DNA of 64,000 nt, from positions 1 to 64,000 of the forward strand of contig CACYMQ010000004.1 in the NCBI GenBank assembly GCA_902775555.1, in the 5' to 3' direction. A model generated the notes under the pieces. The model did no database searches and had not been told where the DNA came from. It saw only the letters and a list, made by a program, of their open reading frames with translations. Below, piece after piece: positions 51,433-60,790 of this stretch. The position numbers and the translations under genes were made by a program. This DNA comes from an uncultured Lachnospiraceae bacterium. Lineage in GTDB: Bacteria > Bacillota > Clostridia > Lachnospirales > Lachnospiraceae. The first letter of the stretch is position 1. Every line of letters starts with the position of its first letter.

Positions 51433-52380
51433 ATGAATCAGACAGATTTTATCGGAAAACTATTTTTAGGACCAATGGCAGGCGTGACCGACCTGCCATT
51501 TCGTCTTCTTTGCAGAGAGTGCGGGGCGGATATCGTCACCACGGAAATGATCAGCGCAAAGGGACTTTTCTACGGAAGCAGGAATACGCCTCCGCTGCTT
51601 GCCACGGAAGAAGGAGACCGGCCGGTAGGGATCCAGCTGTTCGGAAGAGAGCCGGAGCTTATGGCCGGGGAGGCGGAGAAGCTTCTGGAGAGTTATCCCT
51701 TCGATTTCGTGGATATCAATATGGGCTGCCCCATGCCGAAGATCGTAAATAACGGTGAGGGAAGTGCCCTGCTTAAGGAGCCGGAGCTGGCAGCCGGGGT
51801 GGTCCGGGTCATGGCGGACCGGCTGTCGGTACCGGTGACGGTGAAGATCCGTGCCGGATTTGCCAAGGGCGAAAGGACTGCACCGGAGATCGCCCGGCGC
51901 CTGGAACAGGCAGGTGCGGCAGCTGTTGCAGTGCATGCCAGAACGAGAGAGGATTACTATCAGGGTGAGGCAGACTGGTCTGTGATCCGTGAGGTGAAGG
52001 AAGCAGTACGGATCCCGGTGATCGGGAACGGAGATATCCGTTCGGGAAGGGATGCTGCGGACATGCTGGCCGAGACCGGCTGTGACAGTGTCATGATCGC
52101 ACGGGCCGCACAGGGAAATCCCTGGATCTTCCGTGAGGTAAAGGCGTATCTTACGGACGGGACCATAGTTCCTCCTGCCACGGCAGAAGAGAGAAGGGAC
52201 TTCCTGATGCGTCAGAGCCGGCGCATGCTGGAGGAGAAGGGAGAGTATATCGGGATCAGGGAGATGCGAAAGCATGTAGCCTGGTATACCCAGGGACTCC
52301 CCGGATCGGCAGCACTCCGCAGGGAGGTGAACAGTGTCACGACGAAGGAAGCATTATTTGAACTGATCGAAAGGGTCTGA
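51433..52380 (+). CDS. dusB: tRNA-dihydrouridine synthase (DusB-like)
   Basis: 315 aa FMN TIM barrel. GPMAGVTDLPFRLLCRECGAD, FVDINMGCPMPKI (catalytic Cys), VHARTREDYYQGEADW and GNGDIRSGRDA are the Dus signatures; the C-terminal helical RNA-binding domain is present. Reduces uridines in tRNA D-loops. The RBS is weak (AAAGAGAACG). Confidence 0.95.
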   Translation: MNQTDFIGKLFLGPMAGVTDLPFRLLCRECGADIVTTEMISAKGLFYGSRNTPPLLATEEGDRPVGIQLFGREPELMAGEAEKLLESYPFDFVDINMGCPMPKIVNNGEGSALLKEPELAAGVVRVMADRLSVPVTVKIRAGFAKGERTAPEIARRLEQAGAAAVAVHARTREDYYQGEADWSVIREVKEAVRIPVIGNGDIRSGRDAADMLAETGCDSVMIARAAQGNPWIFREVKAYLTDGTIVPPATAEERRDFLMRQSRRMLEEKGEYIGIREMRKHVAWYTQGLPGSAALRREVNSVTTKEALFELIERV

Positions 52381-52389
52381 ATGCATCCA

Positions 52390-52418
52390 TTGACAAACAC
52401 TTCGTGAAAGCAGATAAT
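52390..52418 (+). promoter_or_regulatory. promoter of AAA+ gene
   Basis: -35 TTGACA (52390-52395), 17-bp spacer, -10 GATAAT (52413-52418). Confidence 0.75.
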
Positions 52419-52465
52419 AAACTGGAAGTATTTTGATTTTCTGTTCGGGATCGGATCGATGACGT

Positions 52466-54256
52466 ATGTGGAGCGATAGTTTTAATGATTTTGTAGAACG
52501 GAATACATGGGGGTTGGACAGAAGCAGATTCATTGAATCTGCCGGCCAGCCATATCGGCCGGGCCAGAGCATGGGGCCGAATCAGCCCATGCAGCCGACA
52601 CCCCCGCCCCCGGAGGATATAGGACTGGATCAGGCTATGAGGCAGTCTTTTTTGTGTGCCGATGAGATCGGATCGGGGAGACACTCGGTCTATCCCTCCG
52701 GTGAAGGCTCGAAGCTGTCGGAGAAGCTGAGATACGATTATCTGGTGTTCCTGGGCTTCCTTCACAATCCGGAACACGCAGATCCTATCCGGCAGGTGGA
52801 TTATGCGAATAAAATGCTGGACATCCGTATGTCCACACAACAGTTCTTCGGATTCCGGAATGACCATGCCATGGATCCGGAGCTCCTGAAGCGCGTCCCG
52901 CCGTCCGTTTATTATTTTGTAAAGGCAGATCAGGCAGGATATTCCGGCGGAAACAAACGTGACGGACAGCAGGGGACCTCGATCTCCCGTTTCCTGGTCA
53001 ATACATTCCGGGATCTGGGACTCGGTTATATCGCCTTCGGCGGAGCCAGCGAGGTGGAGGTCGGAAAGCTGACATCCTACCTGAACATGCTGAACGGGTA
53101 TCTTAAGAATAACGGGCTGTATTTTGCGCAGGATCCGTACCGGAAGGGCGGAAAAGGGGATCCCTCCTATGGCATCCCCGGCCAGAAGAGCCTGATGCCG
53201 GATGCGGATGTGGATATGTCCACGGCTGCTTACTATTACGAAGATGAACCGGAGGTCCATACCCTTTTTGAAGGGATACCGGATCCCGAGCTTCCCGATC
53301 ATCTGGCGAAGGGGATCGATATGCCCTCCGCTTCGAAGAAGAATTTTGGCGGACAGGCTGCGGAGGAGAAGAAGGAAGAGCGGATGCGAGTCCGTTCCGA
53401 TGCCGGATTTGAGAAGAAGAGGGGAGCACCTGTCAGATCCGGGGATCTCTCTGTCGATGAGCTGATGGCAGAGCTGAACGGCCTGATCGGTCTGCACAGG
53501 GTGAAAGAAAATCTGAACAATCTGATCAATGTGATCCGTGTCCGGAAGGTACGTGAGGAGATGGGACTGGCGCAGCCGGATATGTCGCTGCATCTGGTCT
53601 TCTCCGGAAATCCGGGAACCGGCAAGACCACAGTGGCAAGGCTGCTGGCGAAGATCTACAAGGAGCTGGGCGTGGTCAGCAAGGGACAGCTGGTTGAGGT
53701 GGACAGGGCCGGCCTGGTAGAGGGCTTCGTGGGGCAGACAGCCCAGAAAACCCAGGAGGTGATCGACAGTGCCATCGGAGGTGTCCTCTTTATCGATGAA
53801 GCCTACACACTGACGAATAAGAAGGAAAACGGTGATTACGGACAGGAGGCTGTGGATACGCTCCTTAAGAGAATGGAGGATGACAGGGACAGCTTCGTGG
53901 TGATCGCGGCAGGCTATACGGAGCCGATGGAGGAGTTCCTGGGATCCAACCCCGGACTTCGCTCCCGCTTCAGTAAGACCATCGAATTTGATGATTATTC
54001 CGCAGATGAACTGTATCAGATCCTGATGTCCATGTGTGAAAGCCAGGATTTCCGGCTGACACCGGAGGCGGATGCCGCGGTGAAGGAACATTTCCGGGAA
54101 ATGGTGGATGAGAAGGAAGAACATTTTGCAAATGCCAGAGAGGTGAGAAACTTCTTCGAGCGTTGTATCGAGCGCCAGGCGAACCGTCTGGTGAAGGATG
54201 CCGAGATCGGTCTGGGAGATATCACCACATTTACGATCGAGGACGTGACAGAGTAG
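52466..54256 (+). CDS. CbbX/SpoVK-type AAA+ ATPase with unrecognised N-terminal half
   Basis: 596 aa. Residues ~1-325 are not recognised: a Pro/Gln-rich segment (~28-50), then an alpha/beta domain with RYDYLVFLGFLHNP and FLVNTFRDLGLGYIAFGG. Residues ~330-596 form a CbbX/SpoVK/EccA-like AAA+ module: LNGLIGLHRVKENLNNLINVI, Walker A SGNPGTGKTT (380-389), the pore-loop region DRAGLVEGFVGQTAQKT, Walker B GGVLFIDEAYTL, and the arginine-finger region GLRSRF. Likely a remodelling ATPase whose client is set by the N-terminal half. No good RBS is seen at 52466, so the start is uncertain. Confidence 0.85.
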   Translation: MWSDSFNDFVERNTWGLDRSRFIESAGQPYRPGQSMGPNQPMQPTPPPPEDIGLDQAMRQSFLCADEIGSGRHSVYPSGEGSKLSEKLRYDYLVFLGFLHNPEHADPIRQVDYANKMLDIRMSTQQFFGFRNDHAMDPELLKRVPPSVYYFVKADQAGYSGGNKRDGQQGTSISRFLVNTFRDLGLGYIAFGGASEVEVGKLTSYLNMLNGYLKNNGLYFAQDPYRKGGKGDPSYGIPGQKSLMPDADVDMSTAAYYYEDEPEVHTLFEGIPDPELPDHLAKGIDMPSASKKNFGGQAAEEKKEERMRVRSDAGFEKKRGAPVRSGDLSVDELMAELNGLIGLHRVKENLNNLINVIRVRKVREEMGLAQPDMSLHLVFSGNPGTGKTTVARLLAKIYKELGVVSKGQLVEVDRAGLVEGFVGQTAQKTQEVIDSAIGGVLFIDEAYTLTNKKENGDYGQEAVDTLLKRMEDDRDSFVVIAAGYTEPMEEFLGSNPGLRSRFSKTIEFDDYSADELYQILMSMCESQDFRLTPEADAAVKEHFREMVDEKEEHFANAREVRNFFERCIERQANRLVKDAEIGLGDITTFTIEDVTE

Positions 54257-54263
54257 GATTTTC

Positions 54264-54293
54264 TTTACATGAAAGGCATTTTTGGTTTATAAT
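54264..54293 (+). promoter_or_regulatory. promoter of the SbcD-like/Rad50-like pair
   Basis: -35 TTTACA (54264-54269), 18-bp spacer, -10 TATAAT (54288-54293), 34 nt before the start codon. Confidence 0.75.
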
Positions 54294-54327
54294 ACTGTTA
54301 TCTTTGTGAGTGAAAAGGACAGGATAA

Positions 54328-55386
54328 ATGAAGTTTATTCATATTTCTGATGTATATCTGGGATTTGTCCCGGATCAGGGGAAGGAATGGAGCGAGGACC
54401 GGGCCAAGGAGATACGCTCCACTTTTGAGCGTGTTCTTTCGGACTGTAACGAGAAAGAGGTGCAATTGCTCCTGATCGCCGGCAATCTTTTTGCGGCACC
54501 TCCCACGGTGGAGGAGCTGGACTGGCTGGATGAAAAGCTCTGTACGCTGGAACATACCAGAACACTTCTGATAGCGGGCGGCGCGGATTATATCGCACCG
54601 GGTTCCCCCGTGGAATCCTACGACTTTAAGTCGAAGACCGTTGTATTTCCGAGAGAGAAAACGACAAATGCGTACCTGAAGGGCATAAATACCTGCGTCA
54701 CCGGTTACAGCTACGGCCAGCCGGAGCACAGGGAGAATATACTGGAGAATATAGGACCCGGCCGTGAGAGCGCATTTAATATACTGCTTGCCCACGGCGG
54801 AGATGCGGATCATATGCCCTTCCGCAGGGAAGTCCTTGCAAGAAAGGGATATGACTATGTGGCAATGGGAGGATCCAGAAAGCCCATCCATATCCTGAAG
54901 AACCGTATGGCCTACTCCGGATCGCCGGAACCCCTGTCCGTTGTGGATCAGGGAAAGCACGGTTATGTCCTGGGAGAGATGACCGCGCAGGGGACTACCA
55001 TTACCTGGTGCCCCATCGCCAAAAGAAATTACATACGCTTCAATTTCGATCTGAGACCTGACATCACCGGCGAGGAAGTAGCCGGGATGGCGGAAGAGCA
55101 GATGATGAAAATGGGATATGAGAATATCTACAGCATCGTGATGCGGGGCTTCGCATCGGAGGAAATGAAGCCGGACTTTACACGGCTGAAGAAGCGTTTC
55201 AATATCTATGAGATCGACGATCAGACCATTTCCGTCAGGGAACAGGAGCTGCTGAGAGCGGAGAATGAGAAGAACCTGGTGGGAAGCTTTGTTCGTGAGA
55301 TCGATAACAGCTACACAGTAGACGAAAAGGTCAGGGAGAAAGCCAGACGTTACGGACTCGAGGCCCTGATCAGAGCGGGAGAATGA
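54328..55386 (+). CDS. SbcD/YhaO-like metallophosphoesterase homologue with eroded active site
   Basis: 352 aa. The fold pattern of the Mre11/SbcD/YhaO nuclease is kept, but most metal ligands are changed. Motif 1 is HISDVYLG (H5, D8, but Tyr10 for His); motif 2 is AGNLF (Asn53 for Asp); motif 3 is AGGADYI instead of GNHD; LLAHGG keeps His156; the last motif YVAMGGSRKP lacks both His of GHxH. Catalysis therefore looks lost, leaving a structural or DNA-binding role. The C-terminal capping region is retained. The Rad50-like partner starts 1 nt after its stop, so the two are coupled. RBS AAAAGGACAGG. Confidence 0.85.
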   Translation: MKFIHISDVYLGFVPDQGKEWSEDRAKEIRSTFERVLSDCNEKEVQLLLIAGNLFAAPPTVEELDWLDEKLCTLEHTRTLLIAGGADYIAPGSPVESYDFKSKTVVFPREKTTNAYLKGINTCVTGYSYGQPEHRENILENIGPGRESAFNILLAHGGDADHMPFRREVLARKGYDYVAMGGSRKPIHILKNRMAYSGSPEPLSVVDQGKHGYVLGEMTAQGTTITWCPIAKRNYIRFNFDLRPDITGEEVAGMAEEQMMKMGYENIYSIVMRGFASEEMKPDFTRLKKRFNIYEIDDQTISVREQELLRAENEKNLVGSFVREIDNSYTVDEKVREKARRYGLEALIRAGE

Positions 55387-55387
55387 T

Positions 55388-57082
55388 ATGTACCTTACAA
55401 AGCTTTTGCTGAGAGATTTCGGTAAATTTCATAATGAAGAGATCAATCTTCAGCCCGGGATCAATCTGATCGAGGGCAAAGAGGGATCCGGGAAGTCCAC
55501 CATCCGTGAATTCATCACCGGGATCATTTACGGTATGCGGAAGCAGTCCGGGGAGAATCCGAACCGCAGAGCCTATGACAGCCTCAGACCGGAAGGCCGG
55601 AGCCGTTATTCCGGTACCGGATATGCAAAGCAGGGGGATCAGACGTATCTGATCGACAGATCCTTCCTTGCCGGAGCGAAGAAAACTTCCGTACTGGATG
55701 TCCGGACAGGCCGGGAAATGAACCTGAAGAAGCCGGATTCCCTGTACGGGACCGTACTTGAGACCGATAAGAATACCTATCAGGATACCTACGTGATCGC
55801 TGATACCGAGGGCAGGGCAGCGGAGGAACTGACGACCTATCTGGGCAATAAGATCCAGACGGGAAGCGGTTCTCTGGATCGGGCGAAGGCTATCGCTTTC
55901 CTGAAGGGAGAGCAGAAGAAGCACAGTCCGCAGCCTCTGGTCAGACGCCTGGATGATCTGTCCGAGAAGCTGGAGAAGTACGACGATGTGGATGAAGCAC
56001 TGGAACAGAATAAGAAGGCACTGCGCCAGCTGACGGATGATTTTGCCATAGAGGCAGCCAAGAGGAAGAGGGTTGCCAGACAGCTTGTGGAAAATGAGGA
56101 CGGTACCGTATCCTACAAAAATGATGAAGAGCTGGATAAGCGACTGGACCGTCTGACGGAGTCCCAGAATTCCTACGGGGCATCGGAGCTGGAGGACGAC
56201 CAGGAGAAGAAAAAGAAGCTGACGGACAATTTCATTGTGATCCTGCTGACCGGCGTTCTGGTCATCGGCATCATCGCAGCCATTGTTTATCTGCTTCCCT
56301 TTGATGATGCAGTAAGGAAGCTGTTCGTGATCTTTACCGCGCTTTTCGTTATCATCACCATGCTGGACGGATTCCGTGCCAAGGGATATTTCGATGATGA
56401 GGACGTCACGGTTCCTACAGAGGATGATTTCAACCGGGTTCTGGAGGAGCTGGAGGAAGAGAACGAGAAGAAGGAAGAAGCCGAATTCGATATGACCTTT
56501 GCCAAGGAATATTCCGCGAAGAAGGATGAGCTGAAGGCAGAGGAATCCAGACTGCTGGATCGTAAGATCAAGCGTGACAAACTGAAGAAGGAATTCCAGC
56601 AGGTATTTAAAAAGAAGAGTGAACTGGAGGAGGAGCTGCATTCTATCCATCTGGCCATCAGCACCATCGAGGGGCTTTCCAGAAAATACCAGGAACAGGC
56701 AGCAAAGACATTCATTCCCTATATCTCGGAGTATGTGGAACCCCTTACGGGAGGACGCTTCAATGAGATCCGGTTCAATGCCGGAGAGGGACTTGTGGTG
56801 GAAGGAGCAGGCGGAAGCTTTGCTCTGGATGTCCTGCCGGAGGACCTGGCAAACCGGGTTTACCTGGCGGTACGTCTCAGCATCGCCGCGCGTATGTCCG
56901 AGGAGAAACTGCCTCTGGTAATCGACGATATCGTTGATTTTCAGGGCGAGGCGGATGCCCGTGCATTCCTGGATGTTCTGAGCGGGATCAGCACGGAGCA
57001 GATCGTACTCCTCACCTCCAATGCCTATATAAGACGTGCCATGGACGCAGAGCATATGGCATATAATCATGTAAGTTTGTAA
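55388..57082 (+). CDS. Rad50/YhaN-like ATPase with two membrane segments
   Basis: 564 aa, far shorter than SbcC or YhaN (~950-1050). The N-terminal head has LLRDFGKFHNEEINLQPGIN and Walker A EGKEGSGKSTIREFITG; the C-terminal head ends NRVYLAVRLSIAARMSEEKLPLVIDDIVDFQ (Walker B) and IVLLTSNAYIRRAM. Two short coiled-coil arms (~190-280 and ~350-430) flank NFIVILLTGVLVIGIIAAIVYLL and LFVIFTALFVIITMLDG, two membrane helices placed where Rad50 has its zinc hook. So the heads should project into the cytoplasm from a membrane-anchored apex. Pairs with the SbcD-like protein upstream. Ended by the terminator at 57088. Confidence 0.85.
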   Translation: MYLTKLLLRDFGKFHNEEINLQPGINLIEGKEGSGKSTIREFITGIIYGMRKQSGENPNRRAYDSLRPEGRSRYSGTGYAKQGDQTYLIDRSFLAGAKKTSVLDVRTGREMNLKKPDSLYGTVLETDKNTYQDTYVIADTEGRAAEELTTYLGNKIQTGSGSLDRAKAIAFLKGEQKKHSPQPLVRRLDDLSEKLEKYDDVDEALEQNKKALRQLTDDFAIEAAKRKRVARQLVENEDGTVSYKNDEELDKRLDRLTESQNSYGASELEDDQEKKKKLTDNFIVILLTGVLVIGIIAAIVYLLPFDDAVRKLFVIFTALFVIITMLDGFRAKGYFDDEDVTVPTEDDFNRVLEELEEENEKKEEAEFDMTFAKEYSAKKDELKAEESRLLDRKIKRDKLKKEFQQVFKKKSELEEELHSIHLAISTIEGLSRKYQEQAAKTFIPYISEYVEPLTGGRFNEIRFNAGEGLVVEGAGGSFALDVLPEDLANRVYLAVRLSIAARMSEEKLPLVIDDIVDFQGEADARAFLDVLSGISTEQIVLLTSNAYIRRAMDAEHMAYNHVSL

Positions 57083-57087
57083 AACAA

Positions 57088-57119
57088 AAAGCACCCCCGC
57101 CTCAGGACGGGGGCGCTTT
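57088..57119. terminator. terminator after the Rad50-like gene
   Basis: AAAGC-A-CCCCCG / CGGGGG-C-GCTTT stem with 8-nt loop, preceded by an A-tract; the T-run on the plus strand is short. Confidence 0.75.
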
Positions 57120-57149
57120 CCACGTATAAGAGACAGGAATTATCTGAAA

Positions 57150-58142
57150 ATGCAGCTGAAACATAAGATCCCGGGAATCATCCCGACACTTGAAGAGATG
57201 GAACGGCGTCTGCAGGAAGCTAAGGACAGAAGAGATGCTTCCTGGAGCAGGCTGTGCGAGAAGGAGAAGGAACTGAAGGTCATAGATTTTCATGTTCATA
57301 CCTTTCCCGAGAAGATCGCTGCACGTGCATTGGAACAGCTGTCGCATGACAGCGGAAGCAGACCATTTACCGATGGTACCGTGAAAGAACTGAGACAGTC
57401 CATGAAAGAGGCGGGAGTGGATCTGTCGGTGGTACTTCCGGTTGTTACAAATCCTGCAAAGGTTGCGCATATCAACCTGTCGGCCGCAGAGCAGAATGAG
57501 CATGTGGATGAGACGGGAGTTCTGTCATTTGCCGGGATCCATCCGGCAGCGGAGAACTACAGGGTGCTGCTGAAGCAGGCAAAGGAGCTGGGCTTCCGGG
57601 GGATCAAACTCCATCCGGACTATTACGGCATCAGCTTCGACGATCCGCGTACCATGCGGATCATAGATCGTGCCAGTGAACTGGACATGATCGTCATCAC
57701 CCATGCGGGGACCGATATCGGTCTCTATCCACCGGTATGCTGTACCGTCGACAGCATCGTCCGGGTGATGGACACGGTAGCGCCCCCGAAGCTGGTTGCA
57801 GCACATATGGGCGGATGGAATAACTGGGATGAGGTTCTGACGAAGCTGGCCGGAAGGCCGCTGTGGGTAGATACCGCTTTCTCCATCGGAGAGATCGAGT
57901 GGTTGTCCCCGGAGGCGAAAAAGTACGGCTTTCATCAGCTGGCAGATGAGGATTTCATCCGACTGGTCCGTGCCATGGGAACGGACCGGGTGCTTTTCGC
58001 ATCCGACAGTCCATGGGCGGAACAAAAAGATTATGTAAACCGCATTTCCGCACTTCCTTTTACAGAAGAGGAGAAGGAGCAGATATTCGCCGGAAATGCA
58101 AAAAGGCTTCTGGGGATCGACCCGAAGCAGGAGAAATCATAA
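57150..58142 (+). CDS. amidohydrolase-family metal-dependent hydrolase
   Basis: 330 aa. VIDFHVHTFPEKIAARAL (HxH), IKLHPDYYG (Lys/His), ITHAGTDIG, VAAHMGGWNNWDEV and LFASDSPWAEQ (Asp) fit the Amidohydrolase_2/TIM-barrel group (ACMSD-like). Substrate unknown. An N-terminal helical extension of ~45 residues precedes the barrel. No strong RBS. It lies 40 nt before sufC and may share its transcript. Confidence 0.88.
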   Translation: MQLKHKIPGIIPTLEEMERRLQEAKDRRDASWSRLCEKEKELKVIDFHVHTFPEKIAARALEQLSHDSGSRPFTDGTVKELRQSMKEAGVDLSVVLPVVTNPAKVAHINLSAAEQNEHVDETGVLSFAGIHPAAENYRVLLKQAKELGFRGIKLHPDYYGISFDDPRTMRIIDRASELDMIVITHAGTDIGLYPPVCCTVDSIVRVMDTVAPPKLVAAHMGGWNNWDEVLTKLAGRPLWVDTAFSIGEIEWLSPEAKKYGFHQLADEDFIRLVRAMGTDRVLFASDSPWAEQKDYVNRISALPFTEEEKEQIFAGNAKRLLGIDPKQEKS

Positions 58143-58146
58143 AGAT

Positions 58147-58166
58147 GGTCTGTCGCAGAACAGACC
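58147..58166 (+). promoter_or_regulatory. hairpin just before the sufC RBS
   Basis: GGTCTGT-CGCAGA-ACAGACC, perfect 7-bp stem with no T-run, so not a terminator. It may act as an RNA structure or a repressor site at the suf entry point. Confidence 0.4.
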
Positions 58167-58182
58167 GTATCAGGAGGACACT

Positions 58183-58923
58183 ATGTCAAAGTTATTGGAA
58201 ATACAGGATCTTCATGTAAATGTAGGGGAGAAGGAGATCCTTCACGGAGTGGATCTTTCCGTAGGTAAGGGAGAGACCCACGTCATTATGGGACCGAACG
58301 GTGCAGGCAAGTCCACGCTCGGTCATGCGGTTATGGGAAATCCCAGCTATCAGATCACTTCGGGCAAGGTTCTTTTCGACGGAAAGGATCTGACCGATGA
58401 ATCGGCAACCGACCGCGCGAAGGCAGGTATGTTCCTGTCCTTCCAGAACCCCATCGAGGTTCCGGGTATCTCGCTGTCCAACTTCATCCGGAATGCACTG
58501 GACCAGAGGACGGGAAAGAGAGTCAGACTCTGGGACTTCCGTAAGAGTCTGGAGAAGAAAATGCAGCTTCTGGGCATGGATAAGTCCTATGCCGACAGAG
58601 ACCTGAATGTGGGATTCTCCGGCGGTGAGAAGAAGAAAGCAGAGATTCTTCAGATGCTGATGCTGAATCCTTCCCTGGCGATATTGGACGAGACGGATTC
58701 CGGTCTGGATGTGGACGCTGTTCGTATCGTATCGGAGGGCGTGAAGGAATTCCAGGCTGCAGGTGAGGGAGCCCTCATCATCATTACCCACAGCACACGG
58801 ATCCTTGAGGCTCTTCATGTAGACACGACACATATCCTGGTGGACGGACGTCTGGTGAAGACAGGGGATGCAAGCCTGGTGGAAGAGATCAACCGGGGCG
58901 GCTTCGAAAACTATACAGCCTGA
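58183..58923 (+). CDS. sufC: Fe-S assembly ATPase SufC
   Basis: 246 aa from the ATG at 58183 (AGGAGG upstream); the longer frame from 58096 overlaps the previous gene and is rejected. Walker A GPNGAGKSTLGHAVMG, signature FSGGEKKKAEILQMLML, Walker B LAILDETDSGLDVDAV, SufC-specific IPGISLSNFIRNAL-like segment. Drives the SufBCD scaffold that assembles Fe-S clusters. First of five suf genes. Confidence 0.97.
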   Translation: MSKLLEIQDLHVNVGEKEILHGVDLSVGKGETHVIMGPNGAGKSTLGHAVMGNPSYQITSGKVLFDGKDLTDESATDRAKAGMFLSFQNPIEVPGISLSNFIRNALDQRTGKRVRLWDFRKSLEKKMQLLGMDKSYADRDLNVGFSGGEKKKAEILQMLMLNPSLAILDETDSGLDVDAVRIVSEGVKEFQAAGEGALIIITHSTRILEALHVDTTHILVDGRLVKTGDASLVEEINRGGFENYTA

Positions 58924-58933
58924 GCCAGGATGA

Positions 58934-59176
58934 CAGCCCGAGCCGGGATGACAGCCCGATAGCGTCCAGCCCGATGTCATTCTGAGGAGCGAAGCAAAAC
59001 GTTGTCATTCTGAGGAGCGAAGCGACGAAGAATCTTGTCATAAGATCCTTCGCTCCGCTCAGGATGACAAACCGATGTCATTCTGAGGAGCGAAGCGACG
59101 AAGAATCTTGCGATAAGATCCTTCGCTCCGCTCAGGATGACAAGGGAGCTCAGGATGACAAGGGCGCTCAGGATGA
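58934..59176. repeat. dispersed palindromic repeat cluster between sufC and sufB
   Basis: Two large hairpin units (TGTCATTCTGAGGAGCGAAG CGACGAAGAATCTTG...AAGATCCTTCGCTCCGCTCA GGATGACA), one partial arm before them, and several short AGCTCAGGATGACA / AGCCAGGATGACA pieces around them. It fills almost all of the 272-bp gap up to the sufB RBS. Confidence 0.9.
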
Positions 59177-59195
59177 CGGGTAGAAAAGAGGAAAA

Positions 59196-60608
59196 ATGAA
59201 AGAGAAAACATATGTGGATGACGTAGACCGCAGTCTTTACGACTTCCGCTACGGATACAATGAAGAAGATTATTATAAGGTGGATGCGGGTCTTACTCCG
59301 GAGATCGTGAAGCAGATCTCGGAGGAAAAGAATGACCCCGAGTGGATGCGGGCATTTCGTCTGCAGTCCCTGAAGACCTTCTATGAGACGGAAATGGTAA
59401 ACTGGGGGCCTCCCATCGACGGCCTCGAGATGGACAATATCGTTACCTATGTAAAGCCGAAGGGCAAGATGTCCGCTGACTGGGAGGATGTGCCCCAGGA
59501 TATCAAGGACACCTTCGAGCGCCTCGGGATCCCGAAGGCAGAGCGGGAGTCTCTTGCCGGCGTTGGCGCGCAGTATGATTCCGAGTTGGTCTATCACAAT
59601 GTAAGAGAAGAAGTGGCAGCTATGGGCGTGATCTATACGGACCTGGAATCTGCCATGCACGGACCTTATGCGGAAATGATCGAGCAGCATTTTATGAAGC
59701 TGGTTCCCCCGAAGGACCATAAGTTTGCCGCGCTTCACGGGGCGGTATGGTCCGGTGGTTCCTTTGTCTATGTGCCGCCGGGAGTGACGGTTGAGATCCC
59801 GCTGCAGTCTTATTTCCGTTTAAATGCACCGGGTGCCGGACAGTTCGAGCATACGCTGATCATCGTGGATGAGGGGGCAGACCTGCATTTCATCGAAGGC
59901 TGCTCCGCTCCGAAATACAATATCGCAAATCTTCATGCAGGCTGCGTGGAGCTTTTTGTCGGGAAAAATGCGAGACTTCGCTATTCGACCATAGAGAACT
60001 GGTCCAAGAACATGTATAACCTGAATACCAAGCGTGCGCGCGTGGAAGAGGGCGGACGGATGGAATGGGTATCCGGATCCTTCGGGTCCCATGTGTCCTA
60101 TCTCTACCCCATGACCATCCTTCAGGGAGACGGATCCAGGATGGAGTACACCGGCATCACATTTGCGGGGGAAGGTCAGAATCTGGATACGGGAATGAAG
60201 GTGGTCCACAACGGAAAGAATACCACCTCAGCGGTAAATGCAAAATCCATTTCCAAGTCCGGCGGGATCAGTACCTTCCGCAGTTCGGTGGTGGTAGGGA
60301 AGGGAGCGGCAGGCGCCAAGTCGGCTGTGGACTGTTCTTCCCTGATGCTGGATGACATCTCGCAGTCGGATACCATTCCGGCCATGGATGTCAGGACGAA
60401 GGATGCCCAGATCGGACATGAGGCGAAGATCGGCCGGATCAGTGATGAAGCGGTATTTTATCTGATGTCCCGCGGGATCTCCGAGGAGGATGCCCGGGCC
60501 ATGATCGTCAGCGGTTTCGCGGATACCGTATCCAAGGAGCTGCCACTGGAATATGCAGTGGAGATGAACAACCTGATAAGACTTGAGATGAAGGGGAGCA
60601 TAGGCTGA
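59196..60608 (+). CDS. sufB: Fe-S assembly scaffold SufB
   Basis: 470 aa. YGYNEEDYYKVDAGLTPEIV start, beta-helix core with VYVPPGVTVEIPLQSYFRLNA, and the C-terminal SufBD motif FYLMSRGISEEDARAMIVSGFA. The conserved C-terminal catalytic region (HNGKNTTSAVNAKSISKSGG and CSSLMLDDISQSDT) is present. Length normal for SufB (~470). RBS AAAAGAGG. Confidence 0.97.
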   Translation: MKEKTYVDDVDRSLYDFRYGYNEEDYYKVDAGLTPEIVKQISEEKNDPEWMRAFRLQSLKTFYETEMVNWGPPIDGLEMDNIVTYVKPKGKMSADWEDVPQDIKDTFERLGIPKAERESLAGVGAQYDSELVYHNVREEVAAMGVIYTDLESAMHGPYAEMIEQHFMKLVPPKDHKFAALHGAVWSGGSFVYVPPGVTVEIPLQSYFRLNAPGAGQFEHTLIIVDEGADLHFIEGCSAPKYNIANLHAGCVELFVGKNARLRYSTIENWSKNMYNLNTKRARVEEGGRMEWVSGSFGSHVSYLYPMTILQGDGSRMEYTGITFAGEGQNLDTGMKVVHNGKNTTSAVNAKSISKSGGISTFRSSVVVGKGAAGAKSAVDCSSLMLDDISQSDTIPAMDVRTKDAQIGHEAKIGRISDEAVFYLMSRGISEEDARAMIVSGFADTVSKELPLEYAVEMNNLIRLEMKGSIG

Positions 60609-60750
60609 TATAAGCTACGAAGATCCTGACTCGTCTGCTTGCAGACACGAGTCAAGGATCTTACGGAGCAAGACAACCCGAGTGCGTCGCACGAAAGTGC
60701 AGAGCACGAGGGGTGTCAGGATCGCGGGAACGTAGTGGAGCGATCCGTAT
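60609..60750. repeat. divergent hairpin-rich spacer between sufB and sufD
   Basis: Contains GACTCGTCTGC / GCAGACACGAGTC, AAGGATCTTACGGAGCAAGA and CGTAGTGGAGCGATCC. It looks like scrambled or decayed dispersed-repeat pieces with extra stem-loops; no gene. Confidence 0.55.
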
Positions 60751-60790
60751 ATCAGCCAGTTATTATACATTATCCAGAAAGGATATGAAT

